Part shown: positions 24,880 to 34,156 of the stretch, one piece after another
How positions within the stretch are numbered: position 1 is the first letter of the stretch
Layout: each line of letters begins with the position of its first letter
Notes under the pieces: model-generated
What the model saw: the letters and a program-made list of their open reading frames with translations, nothing else
Database searches by the model: none
What the model was told of the DNA's origin: nothing
Assembly: GCF_009688945.1 (NCBI RefSeq)
Contig: NZ_AP021874.1
Location: 1,798,001-1,862,000, forward strand
DNA length: 64,000 bases
Direction: 5' to 3'
Origin: Desulfosarcina alkanivorans
Lineage (GTDB): Bacteria; Desulfobacterota; Desulfobacteria; Desulfobacterales; Desulfosarcinaceae
Translations under genes and position numbers: made by a program

Positions 24880-26193
24880 ATGACGAAGACACTGTTGATC
24901 CGGGCCGAAGACAAAAACCGCTGGGAGCGGCGGGCGCCCATCGTCCCGGCAGACCTGGCAGATATCCTGGCAGCCACCGGCGGACGGGCCTTTGTGGAGA
25001 CGTCGGACAAGCGCTTTTTCGGCATGGACCGGTACACGGCAGCCGGGGCCTCGGCCTGTACGGGCATGGCCGACGGGGATGTCATCTTCGGGGTGAAAGA
25101 GATTCCCATCGAAAAGATTATTGACGGCAAGACCTATCTCTTCTTCTCCCATACCATCAAGGGACAGTCGGACAACATGCCCCTTCTGCAGCGCATCATC
25201 GACAGCGGATCGACCCTGATCGACTATGAGAAAATCACCGATGAACAGGGCCGCCGGCTGATCTACTTCGGGCCCTATGCCGGGGATGCCGGAGCCATCG
25301 ACATCCTCTCGCTCATGGGCGAACACTGGGCCGACAAAGGCATCGACACCCCCTTTGCCGCGGTCAGGCGGGCACACCAGTACGAATCGGTCGAAGCGGC
25401 CAGGACGCACCTCGCCGACATCGGCCGGACGATTCGCCGGGAGGGCCTGCCTGCGCAATTGTGCCCCTTCACCGTGGGCATCCTGGGCTACGGCAATGTG
25501 TCCAAAGGCGCCCAGCAGATCTTCGACTGCCTGCCGACCGAACGCATTGCCGCCGACGACGTCAATGCCTTCGTTGCCGACAGTCGCGGCGACCGCCATA
25601 CCGTATACCTGACGGTGTTCAGGGAACAGGATCTGGTGCGGCCCAGGGCCGCCGGCACCACCTTCGACCTCCAGTCGTATTACGATCATCCGGAGCGCTA
25701 CGAGAGCCGGTTCGAGCAGTTCCTGCCCAGCTTCACCCTTCTGGTCAACGCGGTATACTGGGAGAAACGCTACCCCCGGTTCGTCACCTGGCAGGCGTTG
25801 AAGCGCCTGGCCGAAGCCACCCCGGTTCCCAAGCTGGGCGGCATAGCAGACATCACCTGCGACACCTTCGGTTCCATCGAGTGCAACGTCAAGTCGACCG
25901 ACAGCGACATGCCGGCCTACCGGGTGAATCCCGCGGCGGCAACCACCAGCGACAGCCACCTGGGAGACGGGATCGTCCTGCTGGCGGTGGACAACCTGCC
26001 CTGTGAACTGCCCAACGACAGTTCGACGTTTTTCAGCAACCAGTTGAAACCGTTCGTGCCCGCCTTGTTGGCGGCCGACTATGGCGGCACCCTCGATGCG
26101 TCGGGGCTGCCTCCCGAAATCAAAAAGGCGGTGATCGTTTACAACGGCCGGCTGACGGAAGATTTCGAATACCTCAACAACCATTTAAAATAA
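24880..26193 (+). CDS. Lysine-ketoglutarate reductase-like protein
   Basis: A 437-aa protein matching the lysine-ketoglutarate reductase half of the eukaryotic bifunctional lysine-degrading enzyme and related alanine dehydrogenase/PNT N-terminal folds. The opening LLIRAEDKNRWERRAPIVP, the segment GVKEIPIEKIIDGKTYLFFSHTIKGQSDNMPLLQ and the Rossmann motif GILGYGNVSKGAQQIF (about 204-219) are characteristic. In the known pathway this reductase joins lysine and 2-oxoglutarate to saccharopine. The ATG at 24880 follows the first gene's stop by two bases. A slightly longer start at 24865 would overlap that gene. Confidence 0.88.
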   Translation: MTKTLLIRAEDKNRWERRAPIVPADLADILAATGGRAFVETSDKRFFGMDRYTAAGASACTGMADGDVIFGVKEIPIEKIIDGKTYLFFSHTIKGQSDNMPLLQRIIDSGSTLIDYEKITDEQGRRLIYFGPYAGDAGAIDILSLMGEHWADKGIDTPFAAVRRAHQYESVEAARTHLADIGRTIRREGLPAQLCPFTVGILGYGNVSKGAQQIFDCLPTERIAADDVNAFVADSRGDRHTVYLTVFREQDLVRPRAAGTTFDLQSYYDHPERYESRFEQFLPSFTLLVNAVYWEKRYPRFVTWQALKRLAEATPVPKLGGIADITCDTFGSIECNVKSTDSDMPAYRVNPAAATTSDSHLGDGIVLLAVDNLPCELPNDSSTFFSNQLKPFVPALLAADYGGTLDASGLPPEIKKAVIVYNGRLTEDFEYLNNHLK

Positions 26194-26211
26194 CCCCAGA
26201 GGGAGAAAACG

Positions 26212-27348
26212 ATGAACATCGTGGTTCTCGGCGCCGGACTCGTCGGTGCCCCCATGGCAAAGGACCTTGCCGGTGACGCCGGCGTGCGGGTCACCGTGGC
26301 CGATATCAGCGACACGGCCCTGGCCCGACTGAGCGGACAGGACGGCATTCAAACCGTAAAGGCAGACCTGGCCGACCAAACGGCCCTGGCAGGGGTCATG
26401 GACGGTGCGGACATCGTGGTCAGCGCCGTTCCCGGTTTCATGGGGTTTGCCACCCTGAAAGCCATCATCGAGGCGGGAAAAGATGTCGTCGATATCGCTT
26501 TTTGTCCCGAAGACCCGCTTTTGCTGGACGCCCCTGCCAGGGAAAAGGGCGTCACGGCGGTGGTGGACTGCGGGGTGGCGCCGGGCATGAGCAACATGCT
26601 GACGGGCCACTGCCACAGCCGTCTGGACCGCACCGATTCCGCCATCATCTACGTGGGCGGCCTGCCCGAAATCCGCCGGTGGCCTTATGAGTACAAGGCG
26701 GTGTTCTCGCCGATCGATGTCATTGAGGAGTATGTACGGCCGGCATTTTACGTGGAGAACGGGACGATGGTGAAGCGGCCGGCGCTCAGCGATCCGGAGT
26801 ATATCGATTTTCCGGGCGTCGGTACGCTGGAGGCCTTCAATACCGACGGGCTTCGCTCGCTGGTCAAAACGCTTGAGATTCCAAACATGAAAGAAAAGAC
26901 CCTGCGCTATCCCGGCCACATCGAGAAGATGGCCGTGCTGCGCGAATCGGGTTTTTTCAGCACCGCGCCCGTGGAAGTCAACGGTGCCATGATCCGGCCG
27001 CTGGACCTGACCGCCAGACTGCTCTTTCCCATGTGGCAGTTGAAGGAAGGGGAGGTGGACATCACCTTGATGAAAATTGTCGTCGAAGGTGAAAAAGCCG
27101 GCCGGCGGATCCGGTATACCTGGGACCTTTTTGATCGCTACGACCCGGCGACCCGGGTCCACTCCATGGCCCGCACCACCGGTTATACGGCCACCATGGC
27201 GGTCCGGCTGATCAGGGACGGCCATTTCAGCCAGAAGGGGGTGACCCCTCCGGAACGCATCGGCATGGTGCCGGAATGCGTGGCGTTCATCCTCGACGGC
27301 CTGGCCCGGCGGGGGGTGGAATACCGCGAGACGGTAGAGAAGCGGTAA
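26212..27348 (+). CDS. Second saccharopine dehydrogenase-like protein (378 aa)
   Basis: A shorter paralogue of the operon's first gene product. It opens with the Rossmann motif MNIVVLGAGLVGAPMAKDLA. VVDCGVAPGMSNMLTGH and IIYVGGLPEIRRWPYEYKAVFSPIDVIEEYVRPA follow, the latter being typical of saccharopine or carboxynorspermidine-type dehydrogenases. AGAGGGAGAAAACG precedes the ATG. A strong hairpin follows the stop. Whether it splits saccharopine, oxidises another opine-like amine or works as a subunit with the first protein cannot be decided. Confidence 0.85.
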   Translation: MNIVVLGAGLVGAPMAKDLAGDAGVRVTVADISDTALARLSGQDGIQTVKADLADQTALAGVMDGADIVVSAVPGFMGFATLKAIIEAGKDVVDIAFCPEDPLLLDAPAREKGVTAVVDCGVAPGMSNMLTGHCHSRLDRTDSAIIYVGGLPEIRRWPYEYKAVFSPIDVIEEYVRPAFYVENGTMVKRPALSDPEYIDFPGVGTLEAFNTDGLRSLVKTLEIPNMKEKTLRYPGHIEKMAVLRESGFFSTAPVEVNGAMIRPLDLTARLLFPMWQLKEGEVDITLMKIVVEGEKAGRRIRYTWDLFDRYDPATRVHSMARTTGYTATMAVRLIRDGHFSQKGVTPPERIGMVPECVAFILDGLARRGVEYRETVEKR

Positions 27349-27357
27349 GTCCAGGAA

Positions 27358-27383
27358 GGCCCGGATGCGCATGCATCCGGGCC
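27358..27383 (+). terminator. Hairpin terminator after the saccharopine operon
   Basis: GGCCCGGATG (27358-27367) pairs perfectly with CATCCGGGCC (27374-27383) around a six-base loop, 10 bp after the last stop codon. The T-run is weak (TGTATTT), so termination may be partial. Confidence 0.6.
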
Positions 27384-27539
27384 TGTATTTCGGCAGGATT
27401 CGGGCTGAAGGCGTTTAGGTCGGGAGGCGTTCCCTCTTTTCTATCCAATCGAACCAGCCGGACAAATTAAACCGGCCCTATCGAACTGTCCCTCCCCTCC
27501 AGCCGCAAACTAAAAACCAGGAACCACAAACCGTCGCCC

Positions 27540-28271
27540 TTACAGTATCTGGCTGAGGAACAGCTTGGTCCGGTCGTGTGTGGGGTTGACGAAAAAGTGC
27601 TCCGGGGTCCCCTCCTCCACGATGGCGCCCGCATCCATGAAGATCACGCGGTCGGCCACTTCCCGGGCAAAGCCCATCTCGTGGGTCACCACCACCATGG
27701 TCATGCCCTCCTTGGCCAGGGTTTTCATGACGTCGAGCACTTCCCCGATCATCTCCGGGTCCAGCGCCGAGGTGGGCTCGTCGAAAAGCATCACCTTGGG
27801 GTCCATGGCCAGGGCCCGCGCGATGGCCACCCGCTGCTGCTGCCCGCCGGAAAGCTGGTCCGGAAAGACGTCTTTCTTGTCAACGATCCCCACCTTTTCG
27901 AGCAGGGCCATGGCCTTCTTCTCGCTGTCGCCGCCCGACCGTTTGCGCACCACTTTCTGGGCCAGGGTCACGTTTTCCAGAACGCTCTTGTGGGGAAACA
28001 GGTTGAACGACTGGAAAACCATGCCCACTTCCGCACGGATTTTGTTGATGTCCGTCTTTTGGGCCAGGATGTCGATCCCGTCGATAAAAATATGTCCGCT
28101 GGTGGCATGTTCCAGGCGGTTGAGGCATCTCAGGAAGGTACTTTTTCCCGAACCCGAGGGACCGATCACCACCACCACCTCAGCGGCTGCGATGTTGGCC
28201 GTCACATCCACCAGTGCATTGATTTCATGGGGCGCATAAAAGGTTTTATATACATTTTTTGCCTGTATCAC
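27540..28271 (-). CDS. Polar amino-acid ABC transporter ATPase (GlnQ-like)
   Basis: A 243-aa ATPase of the polar amino-acid uptake family. Walker [10 protein letters not shown] is at about 37-45, the signature LSGGQQQR at about 140, and Walker [13 protein letters not shown] at about 159. The phrase [28 protein letters not shown] is typical of GlnQ/HisP. It powers import together with the permease upstream, whose stop overlaps this start by four bases, and the binding protein further upstream. Confidence 0.92.
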   Translation of the reverse strand: MIQAKNVYKTFYAPHEINALVDVTANIAAAEVVVVIGPSGSGKSTFLRCLNRLEHATSGHIFIDGIDILAQKTDINKIRAEVGMVFQSFNLFPHKSVLENVTLAQKVVRKRSGGDSEKKAMALLEKVGIVDKKDVFPDQLSGGQQQRVAIARALAMDPKVMLFDEPTSALDPEMIGEVLDVMKTLAKEGMTMVVVTHEMGFAREVADRVIFMDAGAIVEEGTPEHFFVNPTHDRTKLFLSQIL

Positions 28272-29278
28272 GATGTCGCCATCCTCCTCTCAAGATGTTG
28301 CACGTACATGGAAAGGGTAAAGGTAAGCACCAGGTACAAAAGCCCCAGAAGGATGTAGACTTCAAAGGGCTGCAGCGTTGCCGTAACGGCTTCCCGGGCC
28401 GCCTTGGTCAACTCGCGGATGGCAATGATCCCCAGCAAAGAGGAATCCTTGATCAGGCTGATGAACTGTCCGGCAAGGGGGGGCAGGATCCGCCGAAGGG
28501 CCTGTGGGAGAATGATGTATCGCATGGACTGGGCATAGGTCATGCCCAGTGATCGGGCCGCCTCGGTCTGGCCGCGGTGTATGGACTGGATGCCGGCCCG
28601 CACGATTTCCGACACGTAGGCGCCGGCAAAGCAGGCCAGGGAGGCGACGCCGTACCAGAGGGCCGGGATCTGCCCGAACCCGTAGGCATATAAGAGGTCA
28701 TTGATCAGGGTTCCCAGGACGAAGTACCAGATCAGTATCTGGACCATCAGGGGAGATCCGCGGATCAGTTCCACATAGACGATGGATGTCCAGCGCAGGG
28801 CCGGGTTGTCGGAAATGCGCATCAACCCGCTGATGATGCCGATAATCACGCCCAATATCGTGGCCAGCACGCTGATCTTGAGGGTGATCCACAACCCGAT
28901 GACCAGCAGGCCGGGTTTCCAGCGCTGGTAGCGGGCCAGGCTATCCCCGGGGGAAATGAACTCCCCTTCGGTCACCCGCAGGCTCTCGGCGGGAGCGGTA
29001 TAGCTTTCCTCTTCACCGATCCCCTTGACCGTAATGATCACCTCGCTGCCTTCCGTCCGGATGGAAGACACTTCGCCGTCGACCTCGGAGGTAATATCGA
29101 TGTCGTCCTGGTAGGCAAAATAGATGGGCGTGCGGTTCCATCTCCAGTTGTACTGGATCTTCTGGGTGGCGTAGTAGAACAAGCCCAGAAATACCAGCAC
29201 GCCAAAGCAGAAAACCATGACCCACTTGTTGTAGCCGGCGGGTCGTCCCGTAATCCGTTGATTGTTTTCATCGCTCAT
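28268..29278 (-). CDS. Amino-acid ABC transporter permease with N-terminal periplasmic insert
   Basis: A 336-aa HisM/GlnP-type permease. A first membrane segment at about 18-40 is followed by a roughly 70-residue soluble, beta-rich region (about 45-115, [29 protein letters not shown]). The usual permease core comes next ([23 protein letters not shown]), with the EAA loop [33 protein letters not shown]. Common permeases of this family are about 220-250 aa, so the insert is extra. Only one permease gene is present, suggesting a homodimer. Confidence 0.88.
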   Translation of the reverse strand: MSDENNQRITGRPAGYNKWVMVFCFGVLVFLGLFYYATQKIQYNWRWNRTPIYFAYQDDIDITSEVDGEVSSIRTEGSEVIITVKGIGEEESYTAPAESLRVTEGEFISPGDSLARYQRWKPGLLVIGLWITLKISVLATILGVIIGIISGLMRISDNPALRWTSIVYVELIRGSPLMVQILIWYFVLGTLINDLLYAYGFGQIPALWYGVASLACFAGAYVSEIVRAGIQSIHRGQTEAARSLGMTYAQSMRYIILPQALRRILPPLAGQFISLIKDSSLLGIIAIRELTKAAREAVTATLQPFEVYILLGLLYLVLTFTLSMYVQHLERRMATS

Positions 29279-29357
29279 GGTTGCATCTTCTTCCTGCTGG
29301 GGTAAACGCGTGGGGGCAGTGGGTTCAGGGGGCTGTCGGGATCCGGCGCCATGGCAA

Positions 29358-29392
29358 CACAGGCCGGCCGAAAAGGATCCGGCCGGCCTGTG
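29358..29392 (-). terminator. Strong intercistronic hairpin in the amino-acid ABC operon
   Basis: CACAGGCCGGCC (29358-29369) pairs perfectly with GGCCGGCCTGTG (29381-29392) around 11 bases. It sits between the binding-protein gene and the permease gene on the minus strand. There is no T-run after it, so it more likely protects the upstream mRNA 3' end or partly attenuates, giving more binding protein than membrane components. Confidence 0.5.
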
Positions 29393-29429
29393 GGTGGATC
29401 ATGGTCACCAATCTGTTCACGTCAATCGA

Positions 29430-30254
29430 TTATTCGAGTTCTTTCTTCCAGTCCGAACTCAGGATCCATTTATTGTAAACTTTTTCGTAGAACCCGTCTC
29501 CCTTGCACTGCATGAGGAAGTTGTTCAGGAAATTCAGGAAGTCCGGGTCGCCCTGGTTGATGGCCCAGGCCAGCGGTTCGTAGGTGAACGGCTGATCCAG
29601 AAATACGGTCTTGCCCTGGCCCTGGCTGGAGTAGAGAACACCGATGAAGGGAAGATCGTAAACCAGCGCATCGGCCTTGCCGTTGATCACTTCCATGCCG
29701 CCTTCGGCCTCGGACTCGAACCCTTTATAGGTGGCCTTGGGAATCATGCGTTTGATGGCCTGCTCACCGGTGGTGCCCATGCGGGAGGTGAGGATGTACT
29801 TGGGATCGTTGAGATCCTTGTAAGATTTGACCTTGCCTTCGTGCTTCTTGTTGAGAAGAATGGCCTGCCCCACGACGATGTAGGGGTTGGAGAAAGCGAC
29901 TTTCAGGTTTCTCTCCTGGGTGATGGTCATGCCGCCCATGATGATGTCGAACTTGTCGGTGACCAGGGCGGGAATGATGCCGTCCCAGGCGGTGTTGACG
30001 GGAACGAACTTGACGCCCATGGCCTTGGCCATCCGCCGTCCGAAATCCATGTCGAAGCCGATGAACTCACCTTTTTTGTTCGTCATTTCAAAGGGCATGT
30101 AACCGGACTCGAACCCGACGCGCAATTCACCGCGCTCCAGGATTTTCTGGATGTGAGATTTTTTGGCCAGTTCGATGTCCGCGCCGAAGGCCGATCCCAT
30201 GCAGAAGGTCAGGACGGCAACAATCGCCAGTGCGGTAAATAAACCTCTTTTCAT
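29430..30254 (-). CDS. Polar amino-acid ABC substrate-binding protein
   Basis: A 274-aa family 3 periplasmic solute-binding protein. The signal peptide is MKRGLFTALAIVAVLTFCMGSAFG. The mature protein has GELRVGFESGYMPFEMTNKKGEFIGFDMDFGRRMAKAMGVKFVPVNTAWDGIIPAL, the standard first lobe, and FDIIMGGMTITQERNLKVAFSNPYIVVGQAI. A conserved arginine in TSRMGTTGEQAI is in place to bind the ligand carboxylate. It heads the three-gene transporter operon; GGAGGAGGAGC precedes the ATG. Confidence 0.92.
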   Translation of the reverse strand: MKRGLFTALAIVAVLTFCMGSAFGADIELAKKSHIQKILERGELRVGFESGYMPFEMTNKKGEFIGFDMDFGRRMAKAMGVKFVPVNTAWDGIIPALVTDKFDIIMGGMTITQERNLKVAFSNPYIVVGQAILLNKKHEGKVKSYKDLNDPKYILTSRMGTTGEQAIKRMIPKATYKGFESEAEGGMEVINGKADALVYDLPFIGVLYSSQGQGKTVFLDQPFTYEPLAWAINQGDPDFLNFLNNFLMQCKGDGFYEKVYNKWILSSDWKKELE

Positions 30255-30488
30255 ACGTGCTCCTCCTCCTTAGATAGATTGAAACATAACGAAGCCGCCG
30301 GCCGGCGGCTGGATCCACAGTGCCGCTGAAGAAAAAGCCATTTCGGGAGAACCCCGAAGTGTCATCCATCCACAGGGATAAATGCCGTTCACTAAAAAAT
30401 GATGGATACAAAGACAATCAACTTTTATAATAAGTTAGGGACAAAGTAAAGCCCTGATTGGCAGCGAAGGCCGCCCCATCCCCGCGGG

Positions 30489-31202
30489 TCAGGCGCTCAG
30501 GACCTGAAACCGGCGCAGCAGCGCTTCGCTTTCCGGCGTTTCCCGGACACCCGCCATCAGCTGGTCCGCATCCTGGCCCTGCTGACCCAGTTCGGCGCTC
30601 AGGCACCTGATGTACTCCCGAAGGATCCGGCCGTCGAACTCGGGATGGAACTGGACCCCCCAGGCCCGCCGCCCAATGGCAAAGGCGTGATGGGGGTCCA
30701 TATCCGATGCGGCCAGCAGGGTGGCCCCGGCCGGCAGTTCGAGCACGCTCTGGCTGTGACAGGCATGCACGGGCAGCGACGTTTCGGGCCGGCCGCCGAG
30801 CAGGGGGTCCTGCCGCCCCGGTTCGGTAAGCCGGATCGTGACCGTACCGATTTCCCGCCCCCGCGGGTTGTCACCCACCACACCGCCCATGGCGTGGGCC
30901 AGCAATTGATGGCCGTAGCAGACCCCCAGAACCGGAATATCCGCTTCGACCGCCTGTTTGAGCCACCCGGCGGTCTTCTCGCTCCACGGGTGTCTGTCCG
31001 TCACCATGTCGTGGGACCCGGTGATGATGATGCCGCCCAGCCCCGCCGCTTCCGGCAGTACGCCCCCGGAAAAAGGACTGACCGTTTCGATGGCGGACGC
31101 CGACCGGTCCATGCGCGCGATGAACCAGTCTTCAAAGTCACCGAGCCGTGCCGCCATATCCGGAAAGGTACCGCCGGTCTTGACGATTAAAATGGGTTTC
31201 AT
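30489..31202 (-). CDS. Class I glutamine amidotransferase
   Basis: A 237-aa stand-alone class I glutamine amidotransferase. The nucleophile elbow is VLGVCYGHQLL with Cys95, the catalytic His-Glu is in WGVQFHPEFD, and GIIITGSHDMVTD resembles the GMP-synthase-type domain. It hydrolyses glutamine and may pass ammonia to a partner, or cleave a gamma-glutamyl bond as PuuD-like enzymes do. It lies upstream of the amino-acid transporter on the same strand, with a 234-bp AT-rich spacer that probably contains the transporter promoter. No synthetase partner is adjacent. Confidence 0.85.
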   Translation of the reverse strand: MKPILIVKTGGTFPDMAARLGDFEDWFIARMDRSASAIETVSPFSGGVLPEAAGLGGIIITGSHDMVTDRHPWSEKTAGWLKQAVEADIPVLGVCYGHQLLAHAMGGVVGDNPRGREIGTVTIRLTEPGRQDPLLGGRPETSLPVHACHSQSVLELPAGATLLAASDMDPHHAFAIGRRAWGVQFHPEFDGRILREYIRCLSAELGQQGQDADQLMAGVRETPESEALLRRFQVLSA

Positions 31203-31435
31203 GGGTGGTGCCGATCCTCCGGGGTTGAAAATTAAAAGCCTTCAATAAACGGCCCATACGCTGCTGTCAAGGTTCTCTGCACACCGGCTGCGGCCGTTCC
31301 CGGGGGGACTATGGCCTTGACTTGATGCCGCGCCCGGGGATAAAAGAACACCCATTGATCCAGCTGGCCTGACCGCTTCCCGCCACCGGAGGCGCCATCC
31401 ACCCAATCGAACCATCATCCGTCCAGGAGGGCTGA

Positions 31436-33562
31436 ATGCCGGAACCATCCACCATCCGACTCGATAAACTGCTCGACCACCCCGCGGTTGCGGACGCCGT
31501 GGCCGATGTCAATCTGGAACTGAAGGAGAGAATCGCCTACCAGCCCCCGGCGTGTGAGGTGTTCGACCGGAAATTCACCACCCTGGAAACCGACCCCGGG
31601 TACCAGTTCGACATCGACAAGGAAGCCCGCCGCCGGTTGTCCCACATCATCGGCAACACGGTGCAGCGGGTCGTGGGAAGCGATGACCCCGGCGATGCCG
31701 CCGGGGCCGACTATGGCAAGGCACGCCGGATCGGCATCGTCTTCTCCGGCGGCCCGGCCCCCGGCGGCCACAACGTCATCGCCGGCCTGTTCGACGCCGC
31801 CAGACGCGTCAATTCGCAGACGCGGCTGTTCGGATTCCTCATGGGGCCCGACGGCATCATCGACGGCGACTACGTTGAGCTGACCCGTGACCTGGTGGAT
31901 CGCTATCGAAACGTGGGCGGGTTCACCATGATCAAGACCGGCCGCACCAAGATCGACAACGAGAAGAAAATGACCCTGTCCCGGGAAACCTGCAAGCAAC
32001 TGGGGCTGGACGCCCTGGTGGTGGTCGGCGGGGACGACTCCAACACCAATGCCGCCTTTCTGGCCCAGGAGATGTTTGCCGACGGCATCCAGGTCATCGG
32101 CGTTCCCAAGACCATCGACGGCGACATTCAGGTTCGCGACGCCCGGGGCCGGGTGCTCTGCGCCATGTCCTTTGGATTCCACACCGCCGCCCGCGCCTTC
32201 TCCCAGGCCATCGCCAACCTGTGCACCGACGCCAGTTCGGACGTGAAGTACTGGCACGTGTGCAAAGTCATGGGCCGCGTGGCCAGCCACCTGGCCCTGG
32301 AAGTGGCCCTTCAGACCCACGCGAACATCACCCTGATCGGCGAGGACCTGGCCGACTATGTGGACCATGCCCGCCTCGAAAAAGCCGAACGGGAGGGCGT
32401 GGTGGACTACACCGCCTACGGCATGACCCTGCGGCACCTCTCGAGGGTGATCTGTGACGCCATCATGGACCGGGCCGCCGTGGGAAAAAGCTACGGCGTC
32501 CTGGTGATCCCCGAAGGGGTGCTGGAATTCATCAACGAGATCCAGACCTTCATCATCAAGTTCAACACGATCATCGCCAACTACAACCAGGTGCACGACC
32601 GGGATTTTCACACCGCCTTTCCCACCCTGGACGACAAGCTGGAGTACCTGCGCCGCCTGGTGAGGGGCATCCGCAAAGACGTCTCCTATAACGTGTGGAA
32701 TGCCCGGGACGACGAGCTGTTCAACGACATTCCCGCTTTCTTCCAGGAAGGGCTGCTCACCGAACGGGACAGCCACGGCAATTTTCAGTTCTCCCAGGTC
32801 AAGACGGAAAAAGTGCTCCTCGACCTGGTGAAAGACTACCTCAATATCTTAAGGGAGAAGGGCCGCTACAAAATCGGCATCGATGCGGCACAGTTCGCCA
32901 AGACGATGCAGAAGGGGGGGCTGGACCCGGAGCGCTACGGCCCCGTTCTTTTCGACAACTGGGAACAGGCGCGCTACCTGATGATCAAAAAAAACATCAT
33001 CTCCAGAAAAACCCTCACGGCAGCGCTGGTCAATGCCGGCTTTCTGGGCGCCGACGATCCCATTCCGCCGCCGGTCGAGAAGATCTTCGAGCAGTCCGTA
33101 CCCAAGCTGAAAACCCAGACCCACTTCTACGGCTACGACGGCCGGGGCAGCGATCCGACCCGGTTCGACTGTATCTACACCTACAACCTGGGCCGGACCG
33201 TATTCAGCCTGATCGCCAACGGCGCCACGGGACAGATGGCCGCCATCCTGAATCTGGAGCAGGATTTTTCCAGCTGGCGCCCCATCGGCATCCCCATTGC
33301 CCCGCTCATGCACCTGGAAGAGCGCAAGGGGAAACTGGAACTGGTGCTGGAGAAAAGCATCGTGGACGTCAACGCCCCCGCCTTCCGGGTGGTCCAGGCG
33401 CTGCGCGGCCACTGGCTGGCCGCCGCCCCGGGAGAAGACCACTACCGCCACCCGGGCCCCATCCGGTTTGCGGGCAACAGCGAGGAGAACCGCCCCATCA
33501 CGCTGCTGCTCAACGCCATGGGGGGGCATCTGTGCGGGCAGGAGGAGAAGGCGGGCGAATAA
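31436..33562 (+). CDS. pfp: Diphosphate-dependent 6-phosphofructokinase
   Basis: A 708-aa PPi-type phosphofructokinase. It reversibly phosphorylates fructose-6-phosphate with pyrophosphate in glycolysis and gluconeogenesis. The ligand motif GGPAPGGHN lies at about 105-113. GGDDS (197-201) replaces the GGDGS of ATP enzymes, the usual sign of PPi use, and PKTIDGD lies at 223-229. The length is of the long group that includes plant PFP and many sulfate reducers. CCAGGAGGGCTGA precedes the ATG. The gene appears monocistronic. Confidence 0.93.
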   Translation: MPEPSTIRLDKLLDHPAVADAVADVNLELKERIAYQPPACEVFDRKFTTLETDPGYQFDIDKEARRRLSHIIGNTVQRVVGSDDPGDAAGADYGKARRIGIVFSGGPAPGGHNVIAGLFDAARRVNSQTRLFGFLMGPDGIIDGDYVELTRDLVDRYRNVGGFTMIKTGRTKIDNEKKMTLSRETCKQLGLDALVVVGGDDSNTNAAFLAQEMFADGIQVIGVPKTIDGDIQVRDARGRVLCAMSFGFHTAARAFSQAIANLCTDASSDVKYWHVCKVMGRVASHLALEVALQTHANITLIGEDLADYVDHARLEKAEREGVVDYTAYGMTLRHLSRVICDAIMDRAAVGKSYGVLVIPEGVLEFINEIQTFIIKFNTIIANYNQVHDRDFHTAFPTLDDKLEYLRRLVRGIRKDVSYNVWNARDDELFNDIPAFFQEGLLTERDSHGNFQFSQVKTEKVLLDLVKDYLNILREKGRYKIGIDAAQFAKTMQKGGLDPERYGPVLFDNWEQARYLMIKKNIISRKTLTAALVNAGFLGADDPIPPPVEKIFEQSVPKLKTQTHFYGYDGRGSDPTRFDCIYTYNLGRTVFSLIANGATGQMAAILNLEQDFSSWRPIGIPIAPLMHLEERKGKLELVLEKSIVDVNAPAFRVVQALRGHWLAAAPGEDHYRHPGPIRFAGNSEENRPITLLLNAMGGHLCGQEEKAGE

Positions 33563-34156
33563 GGAAATCCGCACAAAAATACCCGGGACCCGGGGAGAGT
33601 CATCCCTGAAAAGGCTGTCGACAGCCATCTAAATTGCAATCAAGGGTCCAAAAACCATTGCCGCAACACTAAATGAAAGGCACACAAATGATCCAATAGG
33701 ATCTATGGGGGGGTAAAAATGGATACCGGCTTGGTCGTGCTATCGATTCCTTTAACTATTTTTACTGTAACCATTTCAGTGATTTTATTCAGTGCATATT
33801 GGAAATCTCCCAGCGATGAAGGACATTCCTTTGAAATGGTTTCGAAACTTTTGATTAAGATTCTAAGTATTTTTTCACCATTCTCAAAAAAATAGATAAT
33901 GCTATCGCTGTTTTTTAGTGCTACTTCTGCAATCAACAGCAAATAGCACCCAACCAGCTATTAAAACTTTGAGGATAGATATGGCTGCCTTCTTTAAAAT
34001 CTACAAGTTGTTTCCATATCCTCAATATTTTTATTAGGTAACAATCGAAATTCCAGTTGGTGGTTCGATTAATAATACCTTATGTGATATCGAGACACAC
34101 CAGTAAACTCCTATTAACACTCTTCATTTCTATCTATCAATCAAAGAAACTGTGAA
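33563..34156. other. Gene-poor AT-rich spacer at the left edge of an island
   Basis: 594 bp with no convincing gene. Base composition falls sharply after about 33630. A perfect 14-bp palindrome, GGCTGTCGACAGCC, lies at 33613-33626 at this boundary. A minus-strand frame of 79 codons (33703-33942) with a TTG start has no ribosome binding site and no recognised family, so I do not call it. The promoter of the deaminase gene should be near the right end. Confidence 0.4.

Noticed and set aside
33703-33942. 79-codon minus-strand frame in the AT-rich island
   Set aside because: TTG start, no ribosome binding site, no recognised family; AT-rich DNA gives such frames by chance.
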